A stretch of 64,000 nucleotides of DNA from assembly GCA_002355495.1 (NCBI GenBank), contig AP017424.1, forward strand, positions 4,467,501-4,531,500. Reading direction: 5' to 3'. Under the pieces are notes generated by a model. It worked only from the letters and a program-made list of their open reading frames with translations, did not search any database and was not told the origin of the DNA. This DNA comes from Streptomyces laurentii (GTDB lineage: Bacteria; Actinomycetota; Actinomycetes; Streptomycetales; Streptomycetaceae). Below, piece after piece: positions 42,027 through 49,623 of this stretch (the stretch's first letter is position 1; each line of letters begins with the position of its first letter). Both the position numbers and the translations under genes were made by a program.

Positions 42027-42937
42027 ACGAGCCCATGGACTTCCGGCTCACCGACGACCAGCGGGCGCTGGTGCGCGGGATACGGGACCTGCTCGGGCGC
42101 CGCTTCGGGCCGGACGCGCTGCGGGCCGCCGCCGGCGCGGACGGCGCGGGGGAACTCGACCGGGGGCTGTGGCGGGAGCTGGGCGCGGCCGGGTTCTTCG
42201 CGCTGCGGCTCCCGGAGGACGCGGGCGGGGTCGGGCTCGGCCTGCCCGAGGCGGCGCTGCTCTTCGAGGAGGCGGGCCGGGCGCTGCTGCCGGGCCCGCT
42301 CGTCGCGACGCACCTGGCCGCCGGGCGGGTGCCGGGCGCCGCGGAGGGGACGGCGGTGGTCACCCGGGCCGACGGGGGCCTGGTCGAGTGGCTGGACGCG
42401 GCGGACGTGGTGCTGGGGGTGGGGGACGGGGTGACACCGCGGCCCCTCCGGTCGGTCGACCCGCTGACCCCGCTGCACCGGCTGGCATATGCCCGGCTCG
42501 ATACGGGTGACGTACCCGACGCGCACGAGGCGTCCCTGCTCACCGCCGCCGAACAGCTGGGCAGCGCGGGCCGTACCACCGCCCTCGCCGTCGCCCACGC
42601 GCGCGTACGCGAGCAGTTCGGCCGGCCGATCGGCTCCTTCCAGGCCGTCAAGCAACTGTGTGCCCACATGCTCGTCCGAACTGAAGTAGCCCGCGCCGCC
42701 GTCTACGCCGCCGCCGTCACCGCCGATCCGGTCGAGATCGCGGGCGCCCGGCTGCTCGCCGACGAGGCCGCCGCGGAGTGTGCCCGCGACTGCCTCCAGG
42801 TGCACGGCGGCATGGGCTTCACCTGGGAGGCAGAGGTCCATCTGCACCTGAAGCGGGCCTGGGTACGGGCCGCCCGCGGACTCGGCGGCGCGGTGGCGGA
42901 GGAGGCGGTGGCGGAGAGCCTGGCGGCCACCCCGTAG
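42023..42937 (+). CDS. Acyl-CoA dehydrogenase, second (shorter) subunit
   Basis: At 304 residues it is about 70 shorter than a full acyl-CoA dehydrogenase. The N-terminal helical domain (MDFRLTDDQRALVRGIRDLLGRRFG) and C-terminal helical domain (LAVAHARVREQFGRPIGSFQAVKQLCAHM, and CLQVHGGMGFTWEAEVHLHLKRA) are present, but the middle beta domain is reduced and lacks the usual acyl/FAD signature. This is the pattern of the partner subunit in alpha2beta2 FadE enzymes, where one subunit lost part of its FAD site. GTG 42023 overlaps the previous stop; ATG 42035 is the alternative. End of the amidohydrolase operon. Confidence 0.87.
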   Translation: MNEPMDFRLTDDQRALVRGIRDLLGRRFGPDALRAAAGADGAGELDRGLWRELGAAGFFALRLPEDAGGVGLGLPEAALLFEEAGRALLPGPLVATHLAAGRVPGAAEGTAVVTRADGGLVEWLDAADVVLGVGDGVTPRPLRSVDPLTPLHRLAYARLDTGDVPDAHEASLLTAAEQLGSAGRTTALAVAHARVREQFGRPIGSFQAVKQLCAHMLVRTEVARAAVYAAAVTADPVEIAGARLLADEAAAECARDCLQVHGGMGFTWEAEVHLHLKRAWVRAARGLGGAVAEEAVAESLAATP

Positions 42938-43302
42938 CCGCGCGTCACGGAGCGTTCGTGCCGGATCGCGCCGGTCGGCGGGGCCGTCACGGCCTGGAGT
43001 CGACAAGGTGCTCCGGTACGCTCCGTTGGATGCGAGTGCTTGTGGGCCCGGATCACGCCGGTGCCGCCACCGAGGCGGCTCCGGATCCCGGGATGCCTGC
43101 GGTTCGCGCCCTTTCGGGGCGTTTTGTGAGCCCTCGTTCGACTCCCCGCAGCGCGCGTCGCACAGTATGGACTATGCGTACTCCTTCGCGCTGGAATATG
43201 CCCGAAGCGCTTGTTGCGGTGACTGTACGTCAACCATGCTGTCCCACAAGGGAATCACGTTCCGTTAGGTCGTCGATGACGCCGGTTCGGATGGTGTGAA
43301 CG
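42938..43302 (+). promoter_or_regulatory. Upstream region of the HATPase gene
   Basis: A short hairpin CGCCC-tttcg-GGGCG followed by TTTT (43107-43125) may terminate transcription entering from the left. From about 43160 to 43268 the sequence is less GC-rich than its surroundings and could hold the promoter of the HATPase gene. It also encodes a 33-codon open segment (MDYAYSFALEYARSACCG...) whose third positions do not look coding. Nothing else is recognised. Confidence 0.35.
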
Positions 43303-43860
43303 GTGCAGGTGCTTCAGGTTCAGTTGGAGGTCGGGGCGGACCCGGCGGAGGTGGGGCGGGCCCGCCGGTGGGCGCGGTCGCGGCTCGCCGGTTCGGGCAT
43401 AGAGGAGGACGAGCCGCTCGCGGAGACGCTGGTGCTGCTCATCTCCGAGCTCGTGACCAACGCCGTGGTGCACACGGGCTGCCCGGCCGTGCTGCGGATG
43501 CTGTTCGGGCGGGCGGGGGTGCGGGTCGAGGTCGCCGACGCGAGCGACCGGCCGCCGGCGCCCCGGCGCGCGGACGGCGACGCGACGAACGGGCGCGGTC
43601 TGGAACTGGTCGACGGCCTCGCCGACCGGTGGGGCTGGCAGCGCGAGGGTGCGGGCAAGAGCATCTGGTGCGAGGTCGACCGGGCGGAGTCCGTCCACGA
43701 CGAGGCCGGCCGGGCGGAGTCCGCGCCGGGGGTCGCCGCGCCGCGGGACGGGCAGCTGGACGGACAGCGGCCCGTGGTCCCGGCGCCGAGCGCGGGCACG
43801 GCCCGGGGGACGGGCGCTGGGCCCGTGCTGTGGCTGTCACCCGGACGGATGCGCTGTTGA
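43303..43860 (+). CDS. HATPase-domain regulatory protein (RsbW-like anti-sigma kinase)
   Basis: The 185-residue protein is a GHKL ATPase of the HATPase_c_2 group: N-box ETLVLLISELVTNAVVHTG (about residues 41-59), ADASDRPP (G1-like), and GRGLELVDGLADRWGW (G2 box, about 98-113). Streptomyces encode dozens; they phosphorylate STAS proteins or bind sigma factors. The C-terminal 60 residues are Ala/Pro/Gly-rich and disordered. GTG at 43303; GTG 43309 is also possible. No STAS gene is adjacent; one lies at 37467. Confidence 0.88.
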   Translation: MQVLQVQLEVGADPAEVGRARRWARSRLAGSGIEEDEPLAETLVLLISELVTNAVVHTGCPAVLRMLFGRAGVRVEVADASDRPPAPRRADGDATNGRGLELVDGLADRWGWQREGAGKSIWCEVDRAESVHDEAGRAESAPGVAAPRDGQLDGQRPVVPAPSAGTARGTGAGPVLWLSPGRMRC

Positions 43861-44000
43861 CGGGTGGTGGCGCATTGATCACCCTGGGGTGAGCGATTCG
43901 TCGTGCGAGGGGAGTCGAGGGGCGTGCCCCTCGGCGAGCGCGGGTCGTGACGGGTGGCGGCTCTCGTGCCGTGCTCGGGGCGCGCGCGGGCGCGCCGCCA

Positions 44001-44085
44001 CCCGCGATCTCACCCCGCGATCTCACCCGCGATCGGTCTTTCCGCGGTCGGCCTCCCCGCGGTCGGCCTCCCCGCGGTCTTCCCG
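44001..44085. repeat. Two adjoining tandem repeats
   Basis: CCCGCGATCTCA is repeated two and a half times (44001-44034), followed by CCGCGGTCGGCCTCC repeated two and a half times (44042-44085). They fill much of the 307-base gap between the HATPase gene and the cyclase gene, which run towards each other; no gene is supported there. Confidence 0.7.
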
Positions 44086-44167
44086 TGATCTTTTCGCCCG
44101 GTCCGCGCGCTACAGTTCATCGCCTGGATCGCCGCCCGCCGGAGCCCGTCCGATCCGCCCGCCCCGC

Positions 44168-45094
44168 TCACAGCAGGGCCACCGGCGCGACCGGCGCACC
44201 CGTCCCGCCCACGAAGGGCTCGGGCGTCGCCGTCAGCAGGAACGCGTAACGCCCTTCCTGTGCACAGGTTGTGGACAACTCTTCGAGGTTCCAGTTCTGC
44301 CCCTGCAGCATGCCCATCTCGACCAGGTCGAGCGCGTGCACGGGCATCCACAGGCCGTCGATCTCCGGCGGGAAGATCTCGAAGGTGAGCGTGTCGTTGG
44401 CGACCGCCGCCACGTCCCGCGCGTGGAACCACTCGGGCGTACGGACGGACAGGCCGGGTGACGGGAACGCGTAACCGTGCCGGTCGCCGGCCAGGTACGC
44501 CCGTATCTGCCCGGTCCGGACGAGGACGAGGTCCCCGGCGCGTACCGTGACCCGCCCGAACTCCGCTGCCTCGTCGAGGTCTTCGGGGGTGACGGCGTGG
44601 TCGCCGGGCAGCCGGTCGACCCCCTTGGCCGCCGCCACGTCGAGCAGGACGCCCCGCCCGGCCACGTGCCGGACGGTGTGGATGCCGCTGAACGCGGAGC
44701 GGCCGTGGGCGGTGACGGTCGAGGCCGGGCGGCCGTTGTAGATCCGGCCCGAGTGGGACGCGTGGGTGAGGGCGTCCCAGTGGGTGCCGGCCTGCAGGCC
44801 GAGGGTCACGGCGTCGTCGCTGGTCGCGACCGTGTCCGGGCCGAAGAGTTCCTGGTTGACCTGGACCATGACGTGCAGCGGGTTGACCCGGCCGGGGATC
44901 ACGCCGGTCTGCACGCCGTCCTGCCTCAGCTCCAGCGCGAGCGGGACGCGCAGGCCGGAGCGGACGGTGTCGGCGGCCTCCCGTACGGCCTCGTCGTTGA
45001 TGAGGTTGAGCGTGCCGATCTCGTCGTCCTGGCCCCAGCGGCCCCAGTTGTTGACGCGTGCGGCGATCTCGTGGAACTCGGCGGGAAGTGACAT
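44168..45094 (-). CDS. Cyclase / kynurenine formamidase-like hydrolase
   Basis: The 308-residue protein belongs to the cyclase family (metal-dependent hydrolases): WGQDDEIGTLNLIN near the start, the metal motif GLQAGTHWDALTH (H-W-D, about residues 106-118), and RHVAGRGVLLDVAAAKG. Members hydrolyse or cyclise ring intermediates. ATG at 45094 has a weak GGAG. It diverges from the SDR/alcohol-dehydrogenase operon, with a CTGACG-type palindrome between them. It probably acts in the same pathway as the ligase and dehydrogenases at 38-43 kb. Confidence 0.87.
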   Translation of the reverse strand: MSLPAEFHEIAARVNNWGRWGQDDEIGTLNLINDEAVREAADTVRSGLRVPLALELRQDGVQTGVIPGRVNPLHVMVQVNQELFGPDTVATSDDAVTLGLQAGTHWDALTHASHSGRIYNGRPASTVTAHGRSAFSGIHTVRHVAGRGVLLDVAAAKGVDRLPGDHAVTPEDLDEAAEFGRVTVRAGDLVLVRTGQIRAYLAGDRHGYAFPSPGLSVRTPEWFHARDVAAVANDTLTFEIFPPEIDGLWMPVHALDLVEMGMLQGQNWNLEELSTTCAQEGRYAFLLTATPEPFVGGTGAPVAPVALL

Positions 45095-45155
45095 CGGGCG
45101 GCTCCGGGGTCTTGTTCTCCGGTCACGGACGGGTCGTAGAATCCAGCCCACGCAC

Positions 45156-45178
45156 GAATCTAACGGACCGTCAGAAAT
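45156..45178. promoter_or_regulatory. CTGACG palindrome (site C), divergent cyclase/SDR operator
   Basis: TCTAACGGACCGTCAGA contains the 15-mer CTAACGGACCGTCAG (45160-45174), one change from the consensus arm. It lies 22 bases before the SDR start and 65 from the cyclase start, so one protein could control both. Confidence 0.7.
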
Positions 45179-45196
45179 CGCGGGAAGGGGCCGGGC

Positions 45197-46156
45197 GTGG
45201 GGAACTTCTTGGCAGGCAAGGTCGTCGCCGTGACGGGCGCCGGACGGGGGATCGGCCGTGCGGTCGCCCTCGCCTGCGCGGCGCACGGGGCCAGGGTCGT
45301 CGTCAACGACTACGGGGTGTCGATCGAGGGCGGTGAGCCGACGAGCGCGGTCGCCGAGGCGGTCGTCAAGGAGATCGAGGCGGCGGGCGGCGCGGCGGTC
45401 GCCGTCGCCGACGACATCTCGACCATGGCGGGCGGGCAGCGGGTGGTCGACACCGCGCTCGCCGCGTACGGGCGGATCGACGGCGTGGTGTGCGTCGCGG
45501 GCATCCTGCGCGAACGGATGCTCTTCAACATGTCGGAGGAGGAGTGGGACCCGGTCGTCGCCACCCATCTCAAGGGCACCTTCACCGTCTTCCGCGCCGC
45601 GTCCGCCGTGATGCGCCGGCAGGGCTCGGGCACCCTCATCGGCTTCACCAGCGGCAATCACCAGGGCTCGGTCGCGCAGGCCAACTACTCGGCGGCCAAG
45701 GGCGGCATCATCTCCCTGGTCCGCAGCGCGGCCCTCGGCCTGCACAAGTACGGCGTGACGGCGAACGCGGTCGCACCGGTCGCCCGCACCCGCATGTCCG
45801 CCAACGTGCCGATGGAGCTGAAGGAGATCGGCGAGCCCGAGGACGTGGCGGCGCTCGTCGTCTATCTGCTCTCCGACCGGGCGAAGGACACCGGCGGCGA
45901 GCGGATCACCGGGCAGGTCTACACGATCGCCGGACCCAAGATCGCGGTGTGGGCGCAGCCGAGGGAGCTGCGGGCGGGGTACGCGGAGGGCGGTGCGTGG
46001 ACGCCGGAGCGGATCGCGGACTTCCTGCCCGGGACGGTGGGCACGGACCCGATGCCGATGCTGCGGCAGCTGGCCGAGATGGCCCGCGCGGCGGCGGAGG
46101 GCGCGCGTCCGAACCGTACCGAAGGCGCCGGCTCCCCTCAGGGGGAGGGGGCATGA
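45197..46156 (+). CDS. Short-chain dehydrogenase/reductase
   Basis: The 319-residue SDR has the NAD(P)-binding TGAGRGIGRAVALACA (residues about 13-28), the NNAG-equivalent VCVAGI, and the catalytic Ser...YSAAK (FTSGNHQGSVAQANYSAAKGG, Tyr/Lys about 168/172). It resembles 3-hydroxyacyl-CoA or 17-beta-HSD type-4-like dehydrogenases with a C-terminal extension of about 50 residues. GTG at 45197 has GGAAGGGG upstream. It overlaps the alcohol dehydrogenase gene (ATGA), so it is co-translated with it. Confidence 0.9.
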   Translation: MGNFLAGKVVAVTGAGRGIGRAVALACAAHGARVVVNDYGVSIEGGEPTSAVAEAVVKEIEAAGGAAVAVADDISTMAGGQRVVDTALAAYGRIDGVVCVAGILRERMLFNMSEEEWDPVVATHLKGTFTVFRAASAVMRRQGSGTLIGFTSGNHQGSVAQANYSAAKGGIISLVRSAALGLHKYGVTANAVAPVARTRMSANVPMELKEIGEPEDVAALVVYLLSDRAKDTGGERITGQVYTIAGPKIAVWAQPRELRAGYAEGGAWTPERIADFLPGTVGTDPMPMLRQLAEMARAAAEGARPNRTEGAGSPQGEGA

Positions 46157-47208
46157 GAGGGGTCGTGTACGACGGGGCGGCGGTACGGGTCGTCGACGAT
46201 CTGGAGGTACGGGAGCCGGGCGCCGGGGAGGTGGCGGTCGCGATCCGGGCCGCCGGGCTCTGCCACAGCGATCTGGCGGTGCTGGACGGCACGATCCCGT
46301 TCCCGGTGCCCGTCGTCCTCGGCCACGAGGGCGCCGGCGTCGTCGAGGCCGTCGGTCCGGGCGTCACCCATGTCGTGCCCGGCGACCATGTCGCCCTGTC
46401 CACGCTCGCCAACTGCGGGGCGTGCGCCGACTGCGACCGGGGCCGGCCGACGATGTGCCGGAAGGCGATCGGGCGGCCGGGCCGGCCGTTCAGCCGGGCC
46501 GGTGCTCCGCTCTTCCAGTTCGCGTCCAACTCTTCCTTCGCCGAACGCACCGTCGTCCAGGCCGTCCAGGCGGTGAGGATTCCGGCCGAGGTGCCGTTCG
46601 CCTCGGCCGCGCTGCTCGGCTGCGGCGTCCTCACCGGCGTCGGCGCCGTCCTCAACCGGGCCCGGGTCGCGCCCGGCGACACCGTCGTCGTCATCGGCTC
46701 CGGCGGCATCGGCCTCAACGTCCTCCAGGGCGCCCGGATCGCGGGCGCGACCACGATCGTCGCCGCCGACACCAACCCGGCGAAGGAGGACACGGCCCGC
46801 CGTTTCGGCGCCACCCACTTCCTGACCTCGGCCGATCCCGCCGCCGTCCGGGAGATCCTGCCCACCGGCGCCGACCACGTCTTCGAGTGCGTGGGCCACA
46901 CCGGACTCGTCCGTACCGCCGTCGACCTGCTCGACCGGCACGGCCAGGCGGTGCTGCTCGGGATGACCGCGCCCACCGCCGAGGCGACGTTCGCGCCCGC
47001 CGCGATGTTCCTAGACAAGGCCATCCTGGGCTGCCGTTACGGCTCCTCGCGGCCCCAGAAGGACATCGCGCTGTACGCCGAGCTGTACCGCGCCGGGCGG
47101 CTGCTGCTCGACGAACTCGTCACCGCCACCTACCCGGTGGAAGAATTCGCCCGGGCCGCGGCCGACGCCGAGGCGGGGAAGGTGGCGCGCGGCGTGCTCG
47201 TTTTCTGA
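46153..47208 (+). CDS. Zinc-dependent alcohol dehydrogenase (MDR family)
   Basis: The 351-residue enzyme has the catalytic zinc Cys (GLCHSD, about residue 37), GHEGAGVVEAVG, the structural zinc tetrad in NCGACADCDRGRPTMC (about 88-103), and the Rossmann motif VVVIGSGGIGLNVLQGA (about 178-194). It belongs to the class III/aryl- and acyl-alcohol dehydrogenase-like group (Rv-type mycothiol/NAD dehydrogenases are close relatives). ATG at 46153. It follows the SDR within one operon controlled by site C and likely oxidises an alcohol intermediate. Confidence 0.91.
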   Translation: MRGVVYDGAAVRVVDDLEVREPGAGEVAVAIRAAGLCHSDLAVLDGTIPFPVPVVLGHEGAGVVEAVGPGVTHVVPGDHVALSTLANCGACADCDRGRPTMCRKAIGRPGRPFSRAGAPLFQFASNSSFAERTVVQAVQAVRIPAEVPFASAALLGCGVLTGVGAVLNRARVAPGDTVVVIGSGGIGLNVLQGARIAGATTIVAADTNPAKEDTARRFGATHFLTSADPAAVREILPTGADHVFECVGHTGLVRTAVDLLDRHGQAVLLGMTAPTAEATFAPAAMFLDKAILGCRYGSSRPQKDIALYAELYRAGRLLLDELVTATYPVEEFARAAADAEAGKVARGVLVF

Positions 47209-47246
47209 CGTGCGCGGCGGAAGGCGGCTCCCTTACGGTCGCACGC

Positions 47247-48473
47247 ATGTCCTATCGCGAACTCGCCACCCGCCCCGTCCTGTCCTGGTCCGCCGTCGTG
47301 GTCGCCTCGCGGCTGCCCGTCGCCATGGCGCCGCTGGCGCTGGTCTTCCTGGTCCGCGAGCGGCCCGGCGGCTACACCCTGGGCGCGGTGCTGGCCGCCG
47401 TGTACGTGATCGGCGAGATCATCGCCGCGCCCGTCCTCGGCCTGCGGATGAACCCAGGCCGGGCCCGCCCCCAGCTGGTGGCCGGACTCGCGGCCGGCGC
47501 GGCCGGGTTCGCCGGGCTCGGGCTGCTGGGCGGCGACGGGCATCCGGTGCTGCTCGGCGGCTGCGCGTTCCTCGCGGGCGCGGGCCCGGCCGCCGTGCCC
47601 GGCGGGCTGCGCGCCCTGCTCACCAGCCTGGTCCCGGAGGGGGCCGTCACCCAGGCGATGAGCATGGAGTCGGTGCTGACCTTCGCGATCTGGGCCGCCG
47701 CCCCGGCGCTGGTCACCGGCCTCGCGCTCGGCACCGACCCCGCCGTACCGCTGCTGCTCCAGGGGGTGTTGCAGGCCCTCGCCGTCGCCGGGATGTGGCT
47801 GCTGCCGCCCGGCTGGCAGAACGATTCCGAGGACGGGAAGAAGGGGGCGGGAGCCGGTGCTTCCCTGGGCCGGCTGCTCGCCCGCGCCTGGCCCGTCTAC
47901 GTCACCGGCGCGGCCGGCCTCACCCTGCTCGCGCTCGCCGAACTGATCCTGCCCGCCCTGCTCGAACAGCGCGCCGTCGCGATCGGCTGGGCCGGGCCGC
48001 TGCTCGCCGGGTTCTCCCTCGGCTCGGCGGTCGGCGCCTTCCTCTACGGCCTGCGCGGCTCCTGGCCCGGCCGGCTGCCGGTCCAGGCCGCCGTGCTGAC
48101 CCTCGCGGTCGCGGCGGGCGTCGCGCTCGTCGCCGTCCTGCCGTGGACGGCCGCGATGGCGGCCGGCCTGGTCGCCGCGGGACTCCTCCAGGCCCCGGCC
48201 ATGCTGACCCGCAACCTCGCCCTGCGCGAGGCCCTGCCGCCCGAGGCCGTCGCCGCCGGGTACTCGGTGATGTACGCGGCCGTCGGCGCCGGGTACGCCG
48301 CGAGCGGCACCCTCGCCGGCGGTCTCCTCAAGGTCGTCGCCCCCTCGACCGCGATCCTCTGCGGCGTCGTTCTGACGGTGACCCTGGCGGCCGTCGGCTT
48401 CTGGGGCGAGCGCCGGATAGCGGGCGCTCGGGCGGTGGAGGAGGGCCCGGGGGTGGTGAAGGAGGGCGTGTGA
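47247..48473 (+). CDS. MFS transporter
   Basis: The 408-residue protein has about eleven to twelve hydrophobic segments with a charged central loop (NDSEDGKKGAGAG, about residue 195). The N-half segment RERPGGYTLGAVLAAVYVIGEIIAAPVLG is typical of a group of actinobacterial MFS proteins of unknown substrate. It lies 38 bases after the alcohol dehydrogenase gene and may be part of that operon, perhaps for uptake or efflux of the pathway substrate. ATG at 47247; no strong Shine-Dalgarno. Confidence 0.83.
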   Translation: MSYRELATRPVLSWSAVVVASRLPVAMAPLALVFLVRERPGGYTLGAVLAAVYVIGEIIAAPVLGLRMNPGRARPQLVAGLAAGAAGFAGLGLLGGDGHPVLLGGCAFLAGAGPAAVPGGLRALLTSLVPEGAVTQAMSMESVLTFAIWAAAPALVTGLALGTDPAVPLLLQGVLQALAVAGMWLLPPGWQNDSEDGKKGAGAGASLGRLLARAWPVYVTGAAGLTLLALAELILPALLEQRAVAIGWAGPLLAGFSLGSAVGAFLYGLRGSWPGRLPVQAAVLTLAVAAGVALVAVLPWTAAMAAGLVAAGLLQAPAMLTRNLALREALPPEAVAAGYSVMYAAVGAGYAASGTLAGGLLKVVAPSTAILCGVVLTVTLAAVGFWGERRIAGARAVEEGPGVVKEGV

Positions 48474-48480
48474 GCGGCGG

Positions 48481-49542
48481 TCAGCCGGCGCGGCGGGCGG
48501 TGTCCGCGCTGCTCGCCGCACTCGGTCCACCCGGTCCGGCCAGTCCACCTGCCCCGCCTGGTCCGCCGGGGACGCGGAAGGTGCGGCGGTACGCGCGCGG
48601 GGTCACGCCGATGGCCGTCTGAAGGTGGGTGCGCAGGGACTGGGCGGTGCCGAAGCCGGCGTCCCGGGCGATCTGGTCGATCGGCAGGTCGGTGGATTCG
48701 AGCAGATGGCGGGCCCGTTCCACGCGCTGCTGGGTGAGCCACTGGCCGGGGCTGAGGCCGACCTCCTCGCGGAACCGGCGGGTGAAGGTCCGGACGCTCA
48801 TCGCCTCCCGCGCCGCCAGATCCCGCAGCTGCAGCGGTTCGCCGAGGCGGGCCAGCGCCCAGGCGCGGGCCGCGGCCGTGCCGGTGCTGCCGGGCTCGGG
48901 CAGCGGGCGCTCGATGTACTGGGCCTGGCCGCCGTCGCGGTGCGGCGGGACGACGGTGCCGCGGGCCACCCGGTTGGCGACGGCCGCGCCGTGGTCACGG
49001 CGTACGAGATGCAGACAGAGGTCGATTCCGGCGGCCACGCCGGCGGAGGTGAGCACGTCGCCGTCGTCGACGAACAGGACGTCGGCGTCGACCCGTATCC
49101 GCGGGAAGAGTCGCTGGAAGTGGTCGGCGAGGGCCCAGTGGGTGGTGGCCGGGCGGCCGTCGAGCAGGCCGGCGGCGGCGAGCACGAAGCTGCCGTTGCA
49201 GATGGACACGAGGCGGGTGCCGGGTCTGATGTGGGCGAGGGCGGCGGCGAGTTCGCCGGTGAGCGTGCCCTCCTCGTACACCGGCCCCAGCTCGTAGGAG
49301 GCGGGGATGACGACCGTGTCGGCGGTGGCGAGGATCTCCGGGCCGTGATCGACGTGGACGGCGAAGTCGGCGTCGGTCTCGACCGGTCCGGCGGCGGCCA
49401 CGCCGCAGGTGAGGGTCTCGTACAGCGGGCGCCCGCGCGGCCCCTCGGCGTCCTTCGCGCGGCCGAAGATCCGGTGCGGGATGCCCAGCTCGAAGGGCAG
49501 CAGACCGGGCAGGGCGAGGACGACGACACGGTGCGGGCGCAT
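48481..49542 (-). CDS. GlxA-family transcriptional regulator (DJ-1/PfpI + AraC)
   Basis: The 353-residue protein has an N-terminal DJ-1/PfpI-like domain (VVVLALPGLLPFELGIPHRIFG, ICNGSFVLAAAGLLDGRPATTHW; the Cys in ICNG is in the nucleophile-elbow place). The C-terminal AraC double HTH follows (about 225-320; LAAREAMSVRTFTRRFREE and IARDAGFGTAQSLRTHL). A Gly/Pro/Ala tail follows. It is divergent from the MFS gene starting at 49603 with only 60 bases between; two inverted repeats there are likely its targets. Confidence 0.9.
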   Translation of the reverse strand: MRPHRVVVLALPGLLPFELGIPHRIFGRAKDAEGPRGRPLYETLTCGVAAAGPVETDADFAVHVDHGPEILATADTVVIPASYELGPVYEEGTLTGELAAALAHIRPGTRLVSICNGSFVLAAAGLLDGRPATTHWALADHFQRLFPRIRVDADVLFVDDGDVLTSAGVAAGIDLCLHLVRRDHGAAVANRVARGTVVPPHRDGGQAQYIERPLPEPGSTGTAAARAWALARLGEPLQLRDLAAREAMSVRTFTRRFREEVGLSPGQWLTQQRVERARHLLESTDLPIDQIARDAGFGTAQSLRTHLQTAIGVTPRAYRRTFRVPGGPGGAGGLAGPGGPSAASSADTARRAG

Positions 49543-49566
49543 GGCGGACGGCTCCGTAATTCAGTG

Positions 49567-49580
49567 GTGGTCCAGACCAC
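49567..49580. promoter_or_regulatory. Inverted repeat GTGGTC-CA-GACCAC between regulator and MFS gene
   Basis: A perfect 6+6 palindrome lies 25 bases from the GlxA-type regulator start and 23 from the MFS start. It is a candidate operator for one or both genes. Confidence 0.55.
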
Positions 49581-49583
49581 ACG

Positions 49584-49623
49584 CTGGTACGTGTGTCTGT
49601 TCGTGACGGACAACACGTACCAG
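49584..49623 (+). promoter_or_regulatory. Long hairpin enclosing the MFS start codon
   Basis: CTGGTACGTGT (49584-49594) and ACACGTACCAG (49613-49623) pair perfectly. The stem can continue inwards (TCTGT/ACGGA with wobble), leaving TTCGTG with the GTG start codon (49603-49605) at the loop. In RNA this could gate translation; in DNA it could be an operator. Confidence 0.6.

Noticed and set aside
42478..42495. CATATGCC words considered as NdeI cloning scars
   Set aside because: They occur in frame inside conserved genes at several places, so they are native sequence, not construction artefacts.
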